From NCBI RefSeq assembly GCF_034314105.1, contig NZ_JAVIWJ010000001.1, forward strand, positions 2,481,501 to 2,545,500: a DNA stretch of 64,000 bases, written 5' to 3'. Positions 36,743 to 45,912 of the stretch are shown in pieces; the stretch's first letter is position 1, and each line of letters begins with the position of its first letter. A program made the translations under genes and the position numbers. The notes beneath the pieces are model-generated. The model ran no database searches, was not told the DNA's origin, and saw nothing but the letters and a program-made list of their open reading frames with translations. Source of the DNA: Pseudomonas sp. AB6. GTDB taxonomy: Bacteria > Pseudomonadota > Gammaproteobacteria > Pseudomonadales > Pseudomonadaceae.

Positions 36743-37717
36743 TTATTGCTGGTTTTCTTGATCGGTGAACAGGTCGCTGAACAGCATGCTCGAAAGATAT
36801 CGTTCACCCGAGTCCGGCAAAATCACTACGATGGTTTTGCCCTGCATTTCTGGAGTTTCGGCCATCCGCACCGCCGCGGCCATGGCAGCGCCGCATGAAA
36901 TACCGCACAAAATCCCTTCTTCTCGCATCAAACGTAAAGCCATGGCCTTGGATTCGTCGTCCGTGACAAGTTCGACCCTATCAACAATGGAAAGATCAAG
37001 ATTGCCAGGTATAAAACCAGCGCCAATGCCCTGGATCTTGTGAGGGCTTGGGGTGATAACCTCCCCGGCCATCGCCTGGGTAATGATCGGCGATACGCGG
37101 GGTTCCACTGCCACCGACAAAATCGGCTTGCCCGCAGTGTGCTTGATGTAGCGCGAGATACCGGTAATCGTGCCACCCGTGCCGACGCCTGCGACCAGTA
37201 CATCAATGGCACCATCGGTATCGTTCCAGATTTCCGGCCCGGTGGTTTTTTCGTGAATATCAGGATTGGCCGCATTATCGAACTGCCCCGGCATGAAGTA
37301 TTTGGACGGATCGCTGGCAAGTAATTCTTCGGCTTTCGCAATGGCCCCCTTCATCCCTTTGGCGGCTTCAGTCAGAACCAACTCTGCGCCTAGCGCCTTG
37401 AGCACCTTGCGGCGCTCGATACTCATTGACGCGGGCATCGTTAGCACCAACTTATAACCCCGTGCGGCGGCGACGAATGCCAGGCCGATGCCAGTATTAC
37501 CTGACGTCGGCTCAACGATGGTCATGCCTGGCTTGAGTTTGCCACTGCTTTCAGCGGCCCAAATCATGCTGGCGCCAATGCGACACTTCACCGAATAGCC
37601 GGGGTTTCTTCCTTCGATCTTAGCCAGGATTGTGACCCCGCGTGGTGCAATGCGGTTGATCTGCACCAGCGGCGTGTTACCTATGGAATGGGCGTTGTCA
37701 GCGTAGATGCGGCTCAT
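36743..37717 (-). CDS. cysK: Cysteine synthase A
   Basis: The frame runs back to 37885, but family length (324 residues) and the start [18 protein letters not shown] place the ATG at 37717. The PLP enzyme makes cysteine from O-acetylserine and sulphide. Lys44 in [11 protein letters not shown] binds [13 protein letters not shown] and GTGGTITG bind substrate and phosphate. The stop lies 190 bases from lpxO; the gene is divergent from the DUF748 gene. Confidence 0.95.
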   Translation of the reverse strand: MSRIYADNAHSIGNTPLVQINRIAPRGVTILAKIEGRNPGYSVKCRIGASMIWAAESSGKLKPGMTIVEPTSGNTGIGLAFVAAARGYKLVLTMPASMSIERRKVLKALGAELVLTEAAKGMKGAIAKAEELLASDPSKYFMPGQFDNAANPDIHEKTTGPEIWNDTDGAIDVLVAGVGTGGTITGISRYIKHTAGKPILSVAVEPRVSPIITQAMAGEVITPSPHKIQGIGAGFIPGNLDLSIVDRVELVTDDESKAMALRLMREEGILCGISCGAAMAAAVRMAETPEMQGKTIVVILPDSGERYLSSMLFSDLFTDQENQQ

Positions 37718-37841
37718 GGCAGTGTCCTTATGCGCGATATCGAATGGGCAAAGCCTATGCTGCGAACTTGTGTGCGTCCAGTGCAGCGAACGGATGCGAA
37801 ACCGGGCAGTCAACAGTTTTAAGGAAACGGAGGCTTTCATC

Positions 37842-38912
37842 ATGAAACGTCGATATAGCGTCGCGCTGTGGACTGTTGTTGGCATCGTCGTCTTGCTAGT
37901 TGCGGTGCAAATCGCCTTGCCTTATGTGGTGCGCAACTACCTGAACGAAAAACTCGCCGACATGGGCGATTACCGGGGCCAGGTTACCGACGTCGATCTG
38001 GCATTGTGGCGCGGCGCTTATAAAATCAACGGGCTCGACATCGTTAAAGTCTCAGGCAAGGTTCCTGTTCCGTTCGTAAAAATTCCGATCATTGATCTGG
38101 CTGTGAGCTGGCATTCGTTGTGGTACGACCATGCTGTGGTTGCCCGCGTGCGCTTTGTCAATCCCGAGCTTAACTTCGTTGACGGCGGCGACAACAAGGA
38201 AGCGTCCCAAACCGGTCAAGGTACTGACTGGCGCGCCCAGTTGAATAAGCTATTGCCAATCACCCTCAACGAAGTTCGCATCAGTGACGGTAAAATCACT
38301 TTCAACAATTTCACCTCAACCCCGAAAGTCAAAATCGAAGCCGATAAAGTCAATGCAAGTTTTTACAACTTGACCAACGTGGCGGACGCCAAAGGCCAGC
38401 GAGAGGCTCGGTTTTCAGGAAAAGCGTTGTTGATGGGCAAGGCGCCGTTGGACACTGCAGCAACGTTTGATCCGTTCAGTAATTTCGAAGACTTCGATTT
38501 CCGCCTACGCGCTACTGGAATCGAATTGAAAAGCCTTAACGATTTTGCGTCTGCCTATGGAAAATTCGATTTCAACGCGGGCAACGGCGACCTTGTGATC
38601 CAGGCAAAGGCAGTCAAAGGGCAACTCAGCGGCTATATCAAACCGTTGCTGCGCAATGTTGAGGTGTTCAACTGGCAGCAGGATGTAGCGAACCAAAACA
38701 AGGGTTTTTTCCGCTCCGTTTGGGAAGCCGTGGTGGGCGCCAGCCAAGCAGTGCTGAAAAACCAGAAAAAAAATCAGTTTGCAACACGCGTTGACCTCAG
38801 TGGCAGTGTGCATAACCAGAACATCAGCGCATTTCAGGCGTTTTTGCAGATCCTGCACAATGGCTTTATCCAGGCATTCAATACCCATTACGACAACGGT
38901 AAAAACCCTTGA
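37842..38912 (+). CDS. DUF748 (AsmA-like) protein
   Basis: GGAGG precedes the ATG at 37842. The 356-residue protein has one N-terminal membrane helix ([21 protein letters not shown]) and a periplasmic body with [20 protein letters not shown] and [20 protein letters not shown], the conserved features of DUF748. The fold is AsmA/TamB-like, and relatives are linked to lipid transport between membranes. A strong hairpin follows at 38932. Confidence 0.88.
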   Translation: MKRRYSVALWTVVGIVVLLVAVQIALPYVVRNYLNEKLADMGDYRGQVTDVDLALWRGAYKINGLDIVKVSGKVPVPFVKIPIIDLAVSWHSLWYDHAVVARVRFVNPELNFVDGGDNKEASQTGQGTDWRAQLNKLLPITLNEVRISDGKITFNNFTSTPKVKIEADKVNASFYNLTNVADAKGQREARFSGKALLMGKAPLDTAATFDPFSNFEDFDFRLRATGIELKSLNDFASAYGKFDFNAGNGDLVIQAKAVKGQLSGYIKPLLRNVEVFNWQQDVANQNKGFFRSVWEAVVGASQAVLKNQKKNQFATRVDLSGSVHNQNISAFQAFLQILHNGFIQAFNTHYDNGKNP

Positions 38913-38931
38913 TAGCGCTGAGTCAAAATGT

Positions 38932-38962
38932 GACGCGGCATTCAGAGACTGAATGCCGCGTC
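38932..38962 (+). terminator. Strong hairpin after the DUF748 gene
   Basis: The 14-pair perfect stem GACGCGGCATTCAG / CTGAATGCCGCGTC has a three-base loop and begins 20 bases past the stop. The T-tract is weak (TGCGTTCAC). Confidence 0.75.
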
Positions 38963-39056
38963 TGCGTTCACAGTCGCCCGAACTGCGCGTTATAGTCCCC
39001 ACATTGAGCTGCCCCTATTTACGCCCTTCGCGGCGACTCCGTTTGAGGATTCCAAG

Positions 39057-39902
39057 ATGAAGTTTGAAGGCACCAGCGCCTACGTCGCCACTGACGACCT
39101 GAAGCTTGCGGTCAACGCAGCCATCACTCTGGAACGCCCCCTGCTGGTCAAAGGCGAACCTGGCACCGGCAAAACCATGTTGGCCGAGCAACTGGCCGAA
39201 TCGTTTGGTGCCCGGCTAATTACTTGGCACATCAAGTCCACCACCAAAGCCCATCAAGGCCTCTACGAGTACGACGCGGTGAGCCGACTGCGCGATTCGC
39301 AGTTGGGTGTGGATAAAGTCCACGACGTGCGCAATTACTTGAAGAAAGGCAAATTGTGGGAAGCCTTTGAGGCAGAAGAACGGGTCATTTTGCTGATTGA
39401 TGAAATCGACAAGGCCGATATCGAATTCCCTAACGACCTGCTGCAAGAACTCGACAAGATGGAGTTCTATGTTTATGAGATCGACGAGACGATCAAAGCG
39501 AAAATCCGTCCGATCATCATCATTACCTCCAACAATGAAAAGGAACTGCCAGACGCGTTCTTGCGCCGCTGCTTCTTTCATTACATTGCCTTCCCGGATC
39601 GCGTCACGTTGCAAAAAATCGTCGACGTGCATTATCCGAATATCAAAAAAGAGTTAGTTAGCGAAGCCTTGGACGTGTTCTTCGACGTGCGCAAAGTTCC
39701 TGGTTTGAAGAAAAAGCCGTCAACCTCGGAACTGGTCGATTGGCTGAAGTTGTTGATGGCCGACAACATTGGCGAAGCGGTATTGCGTGAGCGTGATCCC
39801 ACCAAAGCGATTCCGCCGCTGGCGGGTGCGCTGGTCAAGAACGAGCAAGACGTGCAATTGCTCGAACGCTTGGCTTTCATGAGCCGTCGCGGCAACCGCT
39901 GA
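39057..39902 (+). CDS. MoxR-family AAA ATPase
   Basis: The 281-residue ATPase has Walker A GEPGTGKTML, Walker B VILLIDEIDKAD, sensor 1 IIITSNNEKELPDAFLRRC and an arginine finger in that loop. MoxR ATPases act with a VWA-domain partner as chaperones for metal or cofactor insertion or complex assembly. The VWA gene follows after 60 bases, which is the classic pair. The client is unknown. Confidence 0.95.
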   Translation: MKFEGTSAYVATDDLKLAVNAAITLERPLLVKGEPGTGKTMLAEQLAESFGARLITWHIKSTTKAHQGLYEYDAVSRLRDSQLGVDKVHDVRNYLKKGKLWEAFEAEERVILLIDEIDKADIEFPNDLLQELDKMEFYVYEIDETIKAKIRPIIIITSNNEKELPDAFLRRCFFHYIAFPDRVTLQKIVDVHYPNIKKELVSEALDVFFDVRKVPGLKKKPSTSELVDWLKLLMADNIGEAVLRERDPTKAIPPLAGALVKNEQDVQLLERLAFMSRRGNR

Positions 39903-39962
39903 ATTGAACCACGCTGCCCAAACCGCTCAGCGTTCAGACACACGACATCAAGGGCGACAGTC

Positions 39963-41141
39963 ATGCTGCTCAACCTGTTTAATGAAATGCGTGCAGCCAA
40001 AGTGCCGGTCTCGGTCCGTGAGCTGCTCGACCTGATTAACGCCCTTAAACAGCGGGTCACCTTCGCTGACATGGACGAGTTCTACTTTCTCGCCCGCACG
40101 ATTCTGGTCAAGGATGAACGTCACTTCGACAAGTTCGACCGTGCGTTCGGCGCCTATTTCAACGGCCTGGAAAAACTCGACGATCATCTAAAAGCGTTGA
40201 TTCCGGAAGATTGGCTGCGCAAGGAGTTCGAGCGTTCGCTGAGTGAAGAAGAACGGGCACAGATCCAGACCTTGGGCGGCCTGGACAAGCTGATCGAGGA
40301 GTTTAAGAAACGCCTGGAAGAGCAAAAAGAACGTCACGCCGGTGGCAATAAATGGATCGGCACAGGCGGCACTAGCCCTTTCGGTTCAGGCGGGTATAAC
40401 CCGGAAGGCATCCGGGTCGGCAACGCGGGCGCACGCCAAGGCAAAGCGGTGAAAGTCTGGGAGCAACGCGAATATAAAAACCTCGACGATTCGGTTGAGC
40501 TGGGTACTCGAAACATCAAGATCGCCCTGCGCCGCCTGCGCAAATTTGCCCGCCAGGGTGCCGCTGAAGAGCTGGATATTGACGGCACCATCGATCACAC
40601 CGCCCGCGACGCCGGTTTGTTAAACATACAAATGCGCCCGGAACGCCGTAACACTATCAAGTTGCTATTGTTGTTCGACATCGGCGGCTCAATGGACGCT
40701 CACGTCAAAACCTGTGAAGAACTGTTTTCCGCGTGCAAGACCGAGTTCAAACACTTGGAGTACTTTTATTTTCACAACTTCATTTATGAATCAGTGTGGA
40801 AGAACAACTTGCGCCGCAGCTCTGAATCCACTGCCACCCAGGATCTGCTGAACAAATACGGCGCCGATTACAAGGTAATCTTCATCGGCGACGCCGCCAT
40901 GGCACCCTACGAAATCACTCAGGCTGGCGGCAGCGTCGAACACTGGAATGAAGAGCCCGGCTACGCTTGGATGCAACGCTTCAAAGAGAAATACAAAAAG
41001 CTCATCTGGATCAATCCGTACCCGAAAGACACTTGGGCCTACAGCACATCGACCAACATCGTCCGAGACTTGATCGACGATCAGATGTATCCACTGACGT
41101 TACGCGGGCTGGAAGAAGGGATGCGGTTTTTGGCAAAGTGA
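39963..41141 (+). CDS. VWA-domain (CoxE-like) partner of the MoxR ATPase
   Basis: The 392-residue protein has an N-terminal helical region with a charged coiled coil (EERAQIQTLGGLDKLIEEFK), then a von Willebrand A domain beginning LLLLFDIGGSMDAHV, where DxGxSM is the MIDAS metal site, and FIGDAAMAPYEI. This is the CoxE-like class of VWA proteins that pair with MoxR ATPases. It is cytoplasmic. Confidence 0.93.
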   Translation: MLLNLFNEMRAAKVPVSVRELLDLINALKQRVTFADMDEFYFLARTILVKDERHFDKFDRAFGAYFNGLEKLDDHLKALIPEDWLRKEFERSLSEEERAQIQTLGGLDKLIEEFKKRLEEQKERHAGGNKWIGTGGTSPFGSGGYNPEGIRVGNAGARQGKAVKVWEQREYKNLDDSVELGTRNIKIALRRLRKFARQGAAEELDIDGTIDHTARDAGLLNIQMRPERRNTIKLLLLFDIGGSMDAHVKTCEELFSACKTEFKHLEYFYFHNFIYESVWKNNLRRSSESTATQDLLNKYGADYKVIFIGDAAMAPYEITQAGGSVEHWNEEPGYAWMQRFKEKYKKLIWINPYPKDTWAYSTSTNIVRDLIDDQMYPLTLRGLEEGMRFLAK

Positions 41142-41156
41142 AATGAAAACCCCTTG

Positions 41157-41184
41157 CAGGAGTGAACTTGTTCGCGAGGCGGTG
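41157..41184. repeat. Partial REP-like element
   Basis: CAGGAGTGAACTTGTTCGCG followed by AGGCGGTG resembles the GTAGGAGCGAGCTTGCTCGCGAAGG-type Pseudomonas REP. The rest of the 205-base gap 41142-41346 holds no gene I can support. Confidence 0.45.
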
Positions 41185-41346
41185 TCCCTTATCTAAGAAA
41201 CTATAAGGTCTCGGGGGACGCCGACCGCTACGCCCTTCGTTTCTCCACCCCGGCCATTGGTTTATGTACTCTCAGGGTAATGAGGACCGCGGTATCGGCG
41301 GCCTTAAAGGAAATAAAGTCCGCCTCGTACAAACAGTCGAGGAAGA

Positions 41347-42273
41347 TTAATGTGGCCCGCTAAACACCTGCAAATAGCGCACATGTTGCTTATGCGCGGT
41401 GTTTTGCACTATTGGCTTTAATCGGATAACGCTGCCCGGCAGGCATTGCGCCAATCTCGCCAACGACAACGGTGTCAACGCGCCCAGTCGGGGATATCCG
41501 CCGATGGTTTGTCGGTCGTTGAGCAGGACGATGGGTTGGCCGTCCGGGGGGATTTGTAGGGCGCCCAGCGGAATGCCTTCGGAAATCATCGGCGCACCCA
41601 GATAGGTCAACTCCGGCCCGAGTAAGCGAATGCCCATGCGGTCGGCGCGGGTGTCGAGGGTCCAGTCGCTGTTGAAGGCGTCGAACAGGCTTAATCCGCT
41701 GAATTGACCAATTTGAGCGCCCAGTACGACGTCTAACAAGGTGTTCACACCAAAATCTGGAATCTGTTGGCTGGGTAACACTCGCAGCACGAAAGCGGCG
41801 CCGGAGTAGCTTAGCCGGTCACCTTTGCCCAGCGGCTTACCCAAGCCGTCAAGGCCGCCAAGTTCTTCGCGTACCACGGTCGAGCAACTGCCCAACACCG
41901 CTGGCGCCGTGAAACCACCCGGTGCCGCCAAATAGGCACGGGCACCGACGATGGGCCGGTTAAAGCGTAATCGCTGGCCTTTGCCCATAAAAAAACTGCG
42001 CCATGGCTTAAGTGGCCGGTTGTCGAGCATGGCGTCGAGATCGGCGCCCGCCAACGCCAGGCAGCAATCCTCCTCGGCGAGCAAGGACAAACCACCCAGG
42101 GTCACTTCGATCACGGCGGCGTCCAGCGGGTTGCCCAGCAGCTTATTGGCCCATGACATCGAAACCCAATCCGCCGCCCCGCCCTGGGTTACGCCCAAAT
42201 GCCGCACGCCGAAACGACCGGCGTCTTGCAGCAGGCACAGCGACGTACTGGTTTCGATCAACAACGCGCTCAT
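41347..42273 (-). CDS. pxpC: 5-oxoprolinase subunit C (biotin-dependent carboxyltransferase family)
   Basis: The 308-residue KipA/PxpC protein has the family start LCLLQDAGRFGVRHLGVTQGGAADW, GAQIGQFSGLSLF, ADRMGIRLLGPEL and ILLNDRQTIGGYPRLG. With PxpA and PxpB it cleaves 5-oxoproline to glutamate using ATP. Its ATG overlaps the pxpB stop by four bases; it is the last gene of the pxpA-pxpB-pxpC unit. Confidence 0.95.
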   Translation of the reverse strand: MSALLIETSTSLCLLQDAGRFGVRHLGVTQGGAADWVSMSWANKLLGNPLDAAVIEVTLGGLSLLAEEDCCLALAGADLDAMLDNRPLKPWRSFFMGKGQRLRFNRPIVGARAYLAAPGGFTAPAVLGSCSTVVREELGGLDGLGKPLGKGDRLSYSGAAFVLRVLPSQQIPDFGVNTLLDVVLGAQIGQFSGLSLFDAFNSDWTLDTRADRMGIRLLGPELTYLGAPMISEGIPLGALQIPPDGQPIVLLNDRQTIGGYPRLGALTPLSLARLAQCLPGSVIRLKPIVQNTAHKQHVRYLQVFSGPH

Positions 42274-42974
42274 GCCTGGCCCGTCAATGGCGTGTCGTCG
42301 CCACCCAAGCGAATAAACTCAGCGTGGTCGATAGACGAGAAGCTCACCCTATCCCCAGGCCGCATCAAGCTATATCCCTCGCGCTGCCGATCAAACAGGG
42401 TACTAGGCGTGCGGCCAATCAAGTTCCAGCCACCGGGCGACACCACTGGGTAAGCAGCCGTCTGACGTTCAGCGATCCCAACGCTGCCCGCTGCGACGCG
42501 TTTGCGCGGGGTGTTTAAACGCGGTGCGGCAATGATTTCCTCGACCAACCCCATGAAGGCGAAGCCCGGGGCGAAGCCTAAGGCAAACACTTGATACTCG
42601 CGATGACTGTGACAGGCGATGACATCACGAATGTTCAACCCGCTGCGTTTTGCAAGCAGACCCAGTTCCGGCCCGACGCTCAGGTCGTACCAGACGGGCA
42701 ACACATGGTGCGTGCCAGTGGCGTGAGGGTCTGGCGCCAAGTGAGCCAGCGCGCCGTGTATCAACTCGCTGGCTTGATTCGGGTTCAGTCGGGTCAGGTC
42801 GTAATGAATCATCAGCGTGGTGTAAGACGGCACCAGATCGATCAAATCGCTCGCAAAATGCTCGCGCAAACGTGCCGCAGCAGCGAGCATCCACGGCATG
42901 TTAGCTTCGTCGATGACATCGAACAGCCTCACCATGAGGCAGTCGATAGCCGCCACTTCGATCCGCACTTTCAT
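42270..42974 (-). CDS. pxpB: 5-oxoprolinase subunit B
   Basis: The 234-residue KipI/PxpB protein shows [33 protein letters not shown] and [15 protein letters not shown], all diagnostic of the allophanate-hydrolase-subunit-1 fold. It overlaps pxpA and pxpC by four bases each. It works as a heteromer with PxpC. Confidence 0.95.
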   Translation of the reverse strand: MKVRIEVAAIDCLMVRLFDVIDEANMPWMLAAAARLREHFASDLIDLVPSYTTLMIHYDLTRLNPNQASELIHGALAHLAPDPHATGTHHVLPVWYDLSVGPELGLLAKRSGLNIRDVIACHSHREYQVFALGFAPGFAFMGLVEEIIAAPRLNTPRKRVAAGSVGIAERQTAAYPVVSPGGWNLIGRTPSTLFDRQREGYSLMRPGDRVSFSSIDHAEFIRLGGDDTPLTGQA

Positions 42975-43723
42975 GACAACAGGTGCTCACCCAACGCCTG
43001 TCGAATACGTTTCACCGCAGCCACCGAGCTGGCGTTGTCGCCATGCACACACAAGGTGTCGGAGGTCAGTAGCAGGTCGCTGCCATCTGAGGCACGCAGA
43101 GGCTGGCCGTGCGCCAGAGTAAGTGCCTGGGCAATTATCGTTTCAGGGTCGTGATGAACGGCGCCCGGCAGTTGCCGTGATACCAAATGGCCCGAGCTGT
43201 CGTAGGCCCGGTCAGCAAAGGTTTCGAACCACAACGTCACACCGAACTCATCGCCCACCGCTTGCGCGGTACTGTTGTCGCGAGTGGACAGGAGCATTAG
43301 CGGCAATTGGACGTCGTAGCGCGCGATGGCTTGGATGACGGTACGCAACTGCTCGGGTTTGGCCATCATGTCGTTGTACATCGCCCCATGCGGTTTGACG
43401 TACTGCACACGACTGCCCTGCGCCCGGCAAATGCCGTCCAACGCGCCGATCTGATAATGCAGGAGATCCTCGAGCTCAGCTGCGCTGCAGGCCATCGACC
43501 GCCGGCCAAAACCTACCAAATCGGGATAAGCCGGGTGCGCGCCAATAGTCACGTTATGAGACAACGCCAGGCTAACGGTTTTTCGCATGACACTCGGATC
43601 ACCGGCGTGGAAGCCGCAAGCGATATTGGCACAGTCGATGAACGGCATAACCTCAGCGTCCAGACCCATAGTCCAGGCGCCGTAGCTTTCACCGATGTCA
43701 CAATTCAATAACAGGCGACCCAA
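42971..43723 (-). CDS. pxpA: 5-oxoprolinase subunit A (LamB/YcsF family)
   Basis: The TTG start at 43723 has GGAG eight bases upstream. The 250-residue protein begins [13 protein letters not shown] and holds [20 protein letters not shown] and [10 protein letters not shown], the conserved LamB/YcsF signature. It is first in the pxpABC operon and supplies the ring-opening activity. No transporter gene is attached. Confidence 0.95.
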   Translation of the reverse strand: MGRLLLNCDIGESYGAWTMGLDAEVMPFIDCANIACGFHAGDPSVMRKTVSLALSHNVTIGAHPAYPDLVGFGRRSMACSAAELEDLLHYQIGALDGICRAQGSRVQYVKPHGAMYNDMMAKPEQLRTVIQAIARYDVQLPLMLLSTRDNSTAQAVGDEFGVTLWFETFADRAYDSSGHLVSRQLPGAVHHDPETIIAQALTLAHGQPLRASDGSDLLLTSDTLCVHGDNASSVAAVKRIRQALGEHLLS

Positions 43724-43878
43724 AGGAAATCTCCAGTGTGCGGTGAACGTTTCAGGTGGCTACCAAGATCACTTCAGGAGCCAATTTGCGGGCGATAAAG
43801 GCAGCGCTGCAGCTATTTGGATATACCGCGTTGCCTGCCTCGCCAACAGTTGACGCCTACAGCGGGTTAGATTGCACT

Positions 43879-44403
43879 CTACCTATCCCGCTCCAGCACC
43901 GGCGTTTTGCGCCGTCCGCCGAAGATCACCCAGCCGATCAGCAAGAAGAAGCTTTCTACGACCAGAGCCAGCAGTAAAGCGCAAACGATACCCCAGGCAA
44001 TCACTTCCGGGACCAATAGCACCTGGTAGGTATAAGCTTTAAACGTTTCCCGACGAATGTCCGGGTTGGCAGATGTCGCCACATGCCACGCACGGGCGTA
44101 CCACGGGGCTTGCATCGCCTGCCACTCTTGATCTAGTGCCTGATTGCGCATTAACAATTGATTAAGACTGTCGGCATCACTGCGAAAGACCGGGTCATCG
44201 CTGGCACGATAGTGCGCAACTAACGCCTGTAGATCACCGTTGAAAAAGTGCTGTGCCGTGTCTGTGTAACCCTTGAGGCCTTGTTGCGCCTCGATCAGGT
44301 GCGCTTCGACACGCTTGGTATAGTCGCTGATAAAACCCGGGATTTGCACCCCCATCAACAAGCCCGCAGTGAACAGCACTAATCGCAGATAGCTTCGCAG
44401 CAT
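43879..44403 (-). CDS. DUF2937 membrane protein
   Basis: The 174-residue protein has one helix at each end (YLRLVLFTAGLLMGVQIPGF and VIAWGIVCALLLALVVESF) and a helical middle. This two-helix plan and the GFISDYTKRVEAHLIEA segment fit DUF2937. Function unknown. The YafJ-like gene ends 13 bases upstream, so they are co-transcribed. Confidence 0.85.
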   Translation of the reverse strand: MLRSYLRLVLFTAGLLMGVQIPGFISDYTKRVEAHLIEAQQGLKGYTDTAQHFFNGDLQALVAHYRASDDPVFRSDADSLNQLLMRNQALDQEWQAMQAPWYARAWHVATSANPDIRRETFKAYTYQVLLVPEVIAWGIVCALLLALVVESFFLLIGWVIFGGRRKTPVLERDR

Positions 44404-44416
44404 AGGTCCTTCTCCT

Positions 44417-45190
44417 TCAGGCTTTGCCGTGGGCTACGCGTTCACCGCGACGCCATAAATTCCACTCTCCCGGCTCATACCGCGTCCAGGTTTCATTCTC
44501 GGTCAGCGGTTCAGTCGCCATAACTGTGACAACGTCGTTGGCGGTAGTTTCAGCCTGGAAATCGACGATCACATCGACGTCTTTCAATCGCGCCGGACCG
44601 AAGGGTGCCCGGCGGGTAATATGAGCCAGTTTGGTGGAGCAGAAACAGAATAACCAATCACCGTCGCTGAGCAGGCAATTGAATACGCCTTTGTTGCGGT
44701 AGTCAGCACAAGCGTCGACCAGCGAGGGAAGCAACTGTTCGATCTCGACCGGTTCCGGGAACGCCTCACGCACCCGATTGAGCAGGTCGCAGAACGCCGC
44801 TTCGCTGTCGGTATCGCCCACCGGTCGATAGAAAGTAGCGCGAGGTTTGAAGTCCGCCAACTGACCGTTGTGCGCGAAGCACCAATTGCGGCCCCACAAC
44901 TCACGGGCAAACGGATGGGTATTGGCCAAGCAGACCTTGCCGACATTGGCCTGCCGAATATGGCCAATCACGACTTCACTTTTGATCGGATAACGCTGCA
45001 CCAGTTGCGCAACTTGCGATTCGCTGCTGGCGGCTGGGTCTTGAAACAGACGCAAACCACGGCCTTCGTAAAAGGCGATGCCCCAACCGTCTCGATGCGG
45101 ACCGGTTCGGCCGCCGCGCTGCATCAGCCCGGTGAAGCTGAACACGATATCGGTTGGGACGTTGGCGCTCATGCCTAATAGTTCACACAT
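44417..45190 (-). CDS. Class II glutamine amidotransferase, YafJ type
   Basis: The start at 45190 puts Cys2 ([12 protein letters not shown]) at the N-terminus as the Ntn nucleophile once Met is removed; the frame back to 45256 would hide it. The 257-residue protein has [23 protein letters not shown] and [10 protein letters not shown]. It is a glutamine hydrolase domain with no attached synthetase; YafJ is reported as a gamma-glutamyl hydrolase-like protein. Confidence 0.93.
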   Translation of the reverse strand: MCELLGMSANVPTDIVFSFTGLMQRGGRTGPHRDGWGIAFYEGRGLRLFQDPAASSESQVAQLVQRYPIKSEVVIGHIRQANVGKVCLANTHPFARELWGRNWCFAHNGQLADFKPRATFYRPVGDTDSEAAFCDLLNRVREAFPEPVEIEQLLPSLVDACADYRNKGVFNCLLSDGDWLFCFCSTKLAHITRRAPFGPARLKDVDVIVDFQAETTANDVVTVMATEPLTENETWTRYEPGEWNLWRRGERVAHGKA

Positions 45191-45267
45191 GCTCACTCTC
45201 GCTTCAATACGTTTAGCACTGCGGGGTGCGCCTGAGGCGGTCAGGCGCGGTGCCAACGAAGCGATAT

Positions 45268-45762
45268 CTACAGGCGCGGCTCAACCCGTACACGGCTGCT
45301 TGCGCTGGGAGGTGCTGCGGGTTTGCGAGCGAATCGGTCATCGTCGACAGCAGCAAAAGGTTCGTCATCGGTCGGCAAAGAAGCTGCGTTTGCGGTGGGA
45401 GCCTTAGGCTGGCTGGCCCGGCGGCGCCTTTCTATGGGCCAGCGAATCAGTATGTAAATGATATAAAGACCTGCGGCGATGATGGCGTACATGGCCAAAT
45501 CCGAGACAGCGCGCCAAATATTTGTGCCAACCTTGAACGCTAGGTCCAACGCCGTGATTGCAACGGCAGGCGCAAACTGTTCTTTCACCGGATCAACGAT
45601 GGTGGGGCTGAACAACAGCACCGCAACCAGTACGCGCAGAGGTTCGCGTAAAAAGCGCCACATCCAACCGGTCATCTTGAACACTACCAAAAGGCAGCCA
45701 ACTGCAGCGAAAGCGTAAAAGCCCCAGGCGATCAGGTAGTCGTTCTCGTTCATGACGTTCAT
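45268..45762 (-). CDS. Hypothetical inner-membrane protein
   Basis: From the ATG at 45762 (or 45753; neither has a clear ribosome site) the product is about 164 residues with three membrane helices ([50 protein letters not shown]) and a basic Pro/Ala-rich cytoplasmic tail. [16 protein letters not shown] looks conserved in Pseudomonas relatives as I remember them. Function unknown. It is divergent from ptrB. Confidence 0.7.
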   Translation of the reverse strand: MNVMNENDYLIAWGFYAFAAVGCLLVVFKMTGWMWRFLREPLRVLVAVLLFSPTIVDPVKEQFAPAVAITALDLAFKVGTNIWRAVSDLAMYAIIAAGLYIIYILIRWPIERRRRASQPKAPTANAASLPTDDEPFAAVDDDRFARKPAAPPSASSRVRVEPRL

Positions 45763-45912
45763 GGTAAGCCAGGCAAAGAGGCGCTTATGATAACGGCTTT
45801 TCGTTATCCCGGCTTCCCTGACGTCAGTAATCGCTGTCGTCAAGGTAAGAACCGGCCAAGCCTTGGCCTTCCCGCGTTTTCCGGGGCCGATTGTCCTTAT
45901 AGAGAGCTCAGC

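Noticed and set aside
41264..41350. 28-codon plus frame ending KVRLVQTVEED before pxpC's stop
   Set aside because: Too short, no ribosome site and overlapping the pxpC stop; possibly a remnant, but no family recognised.
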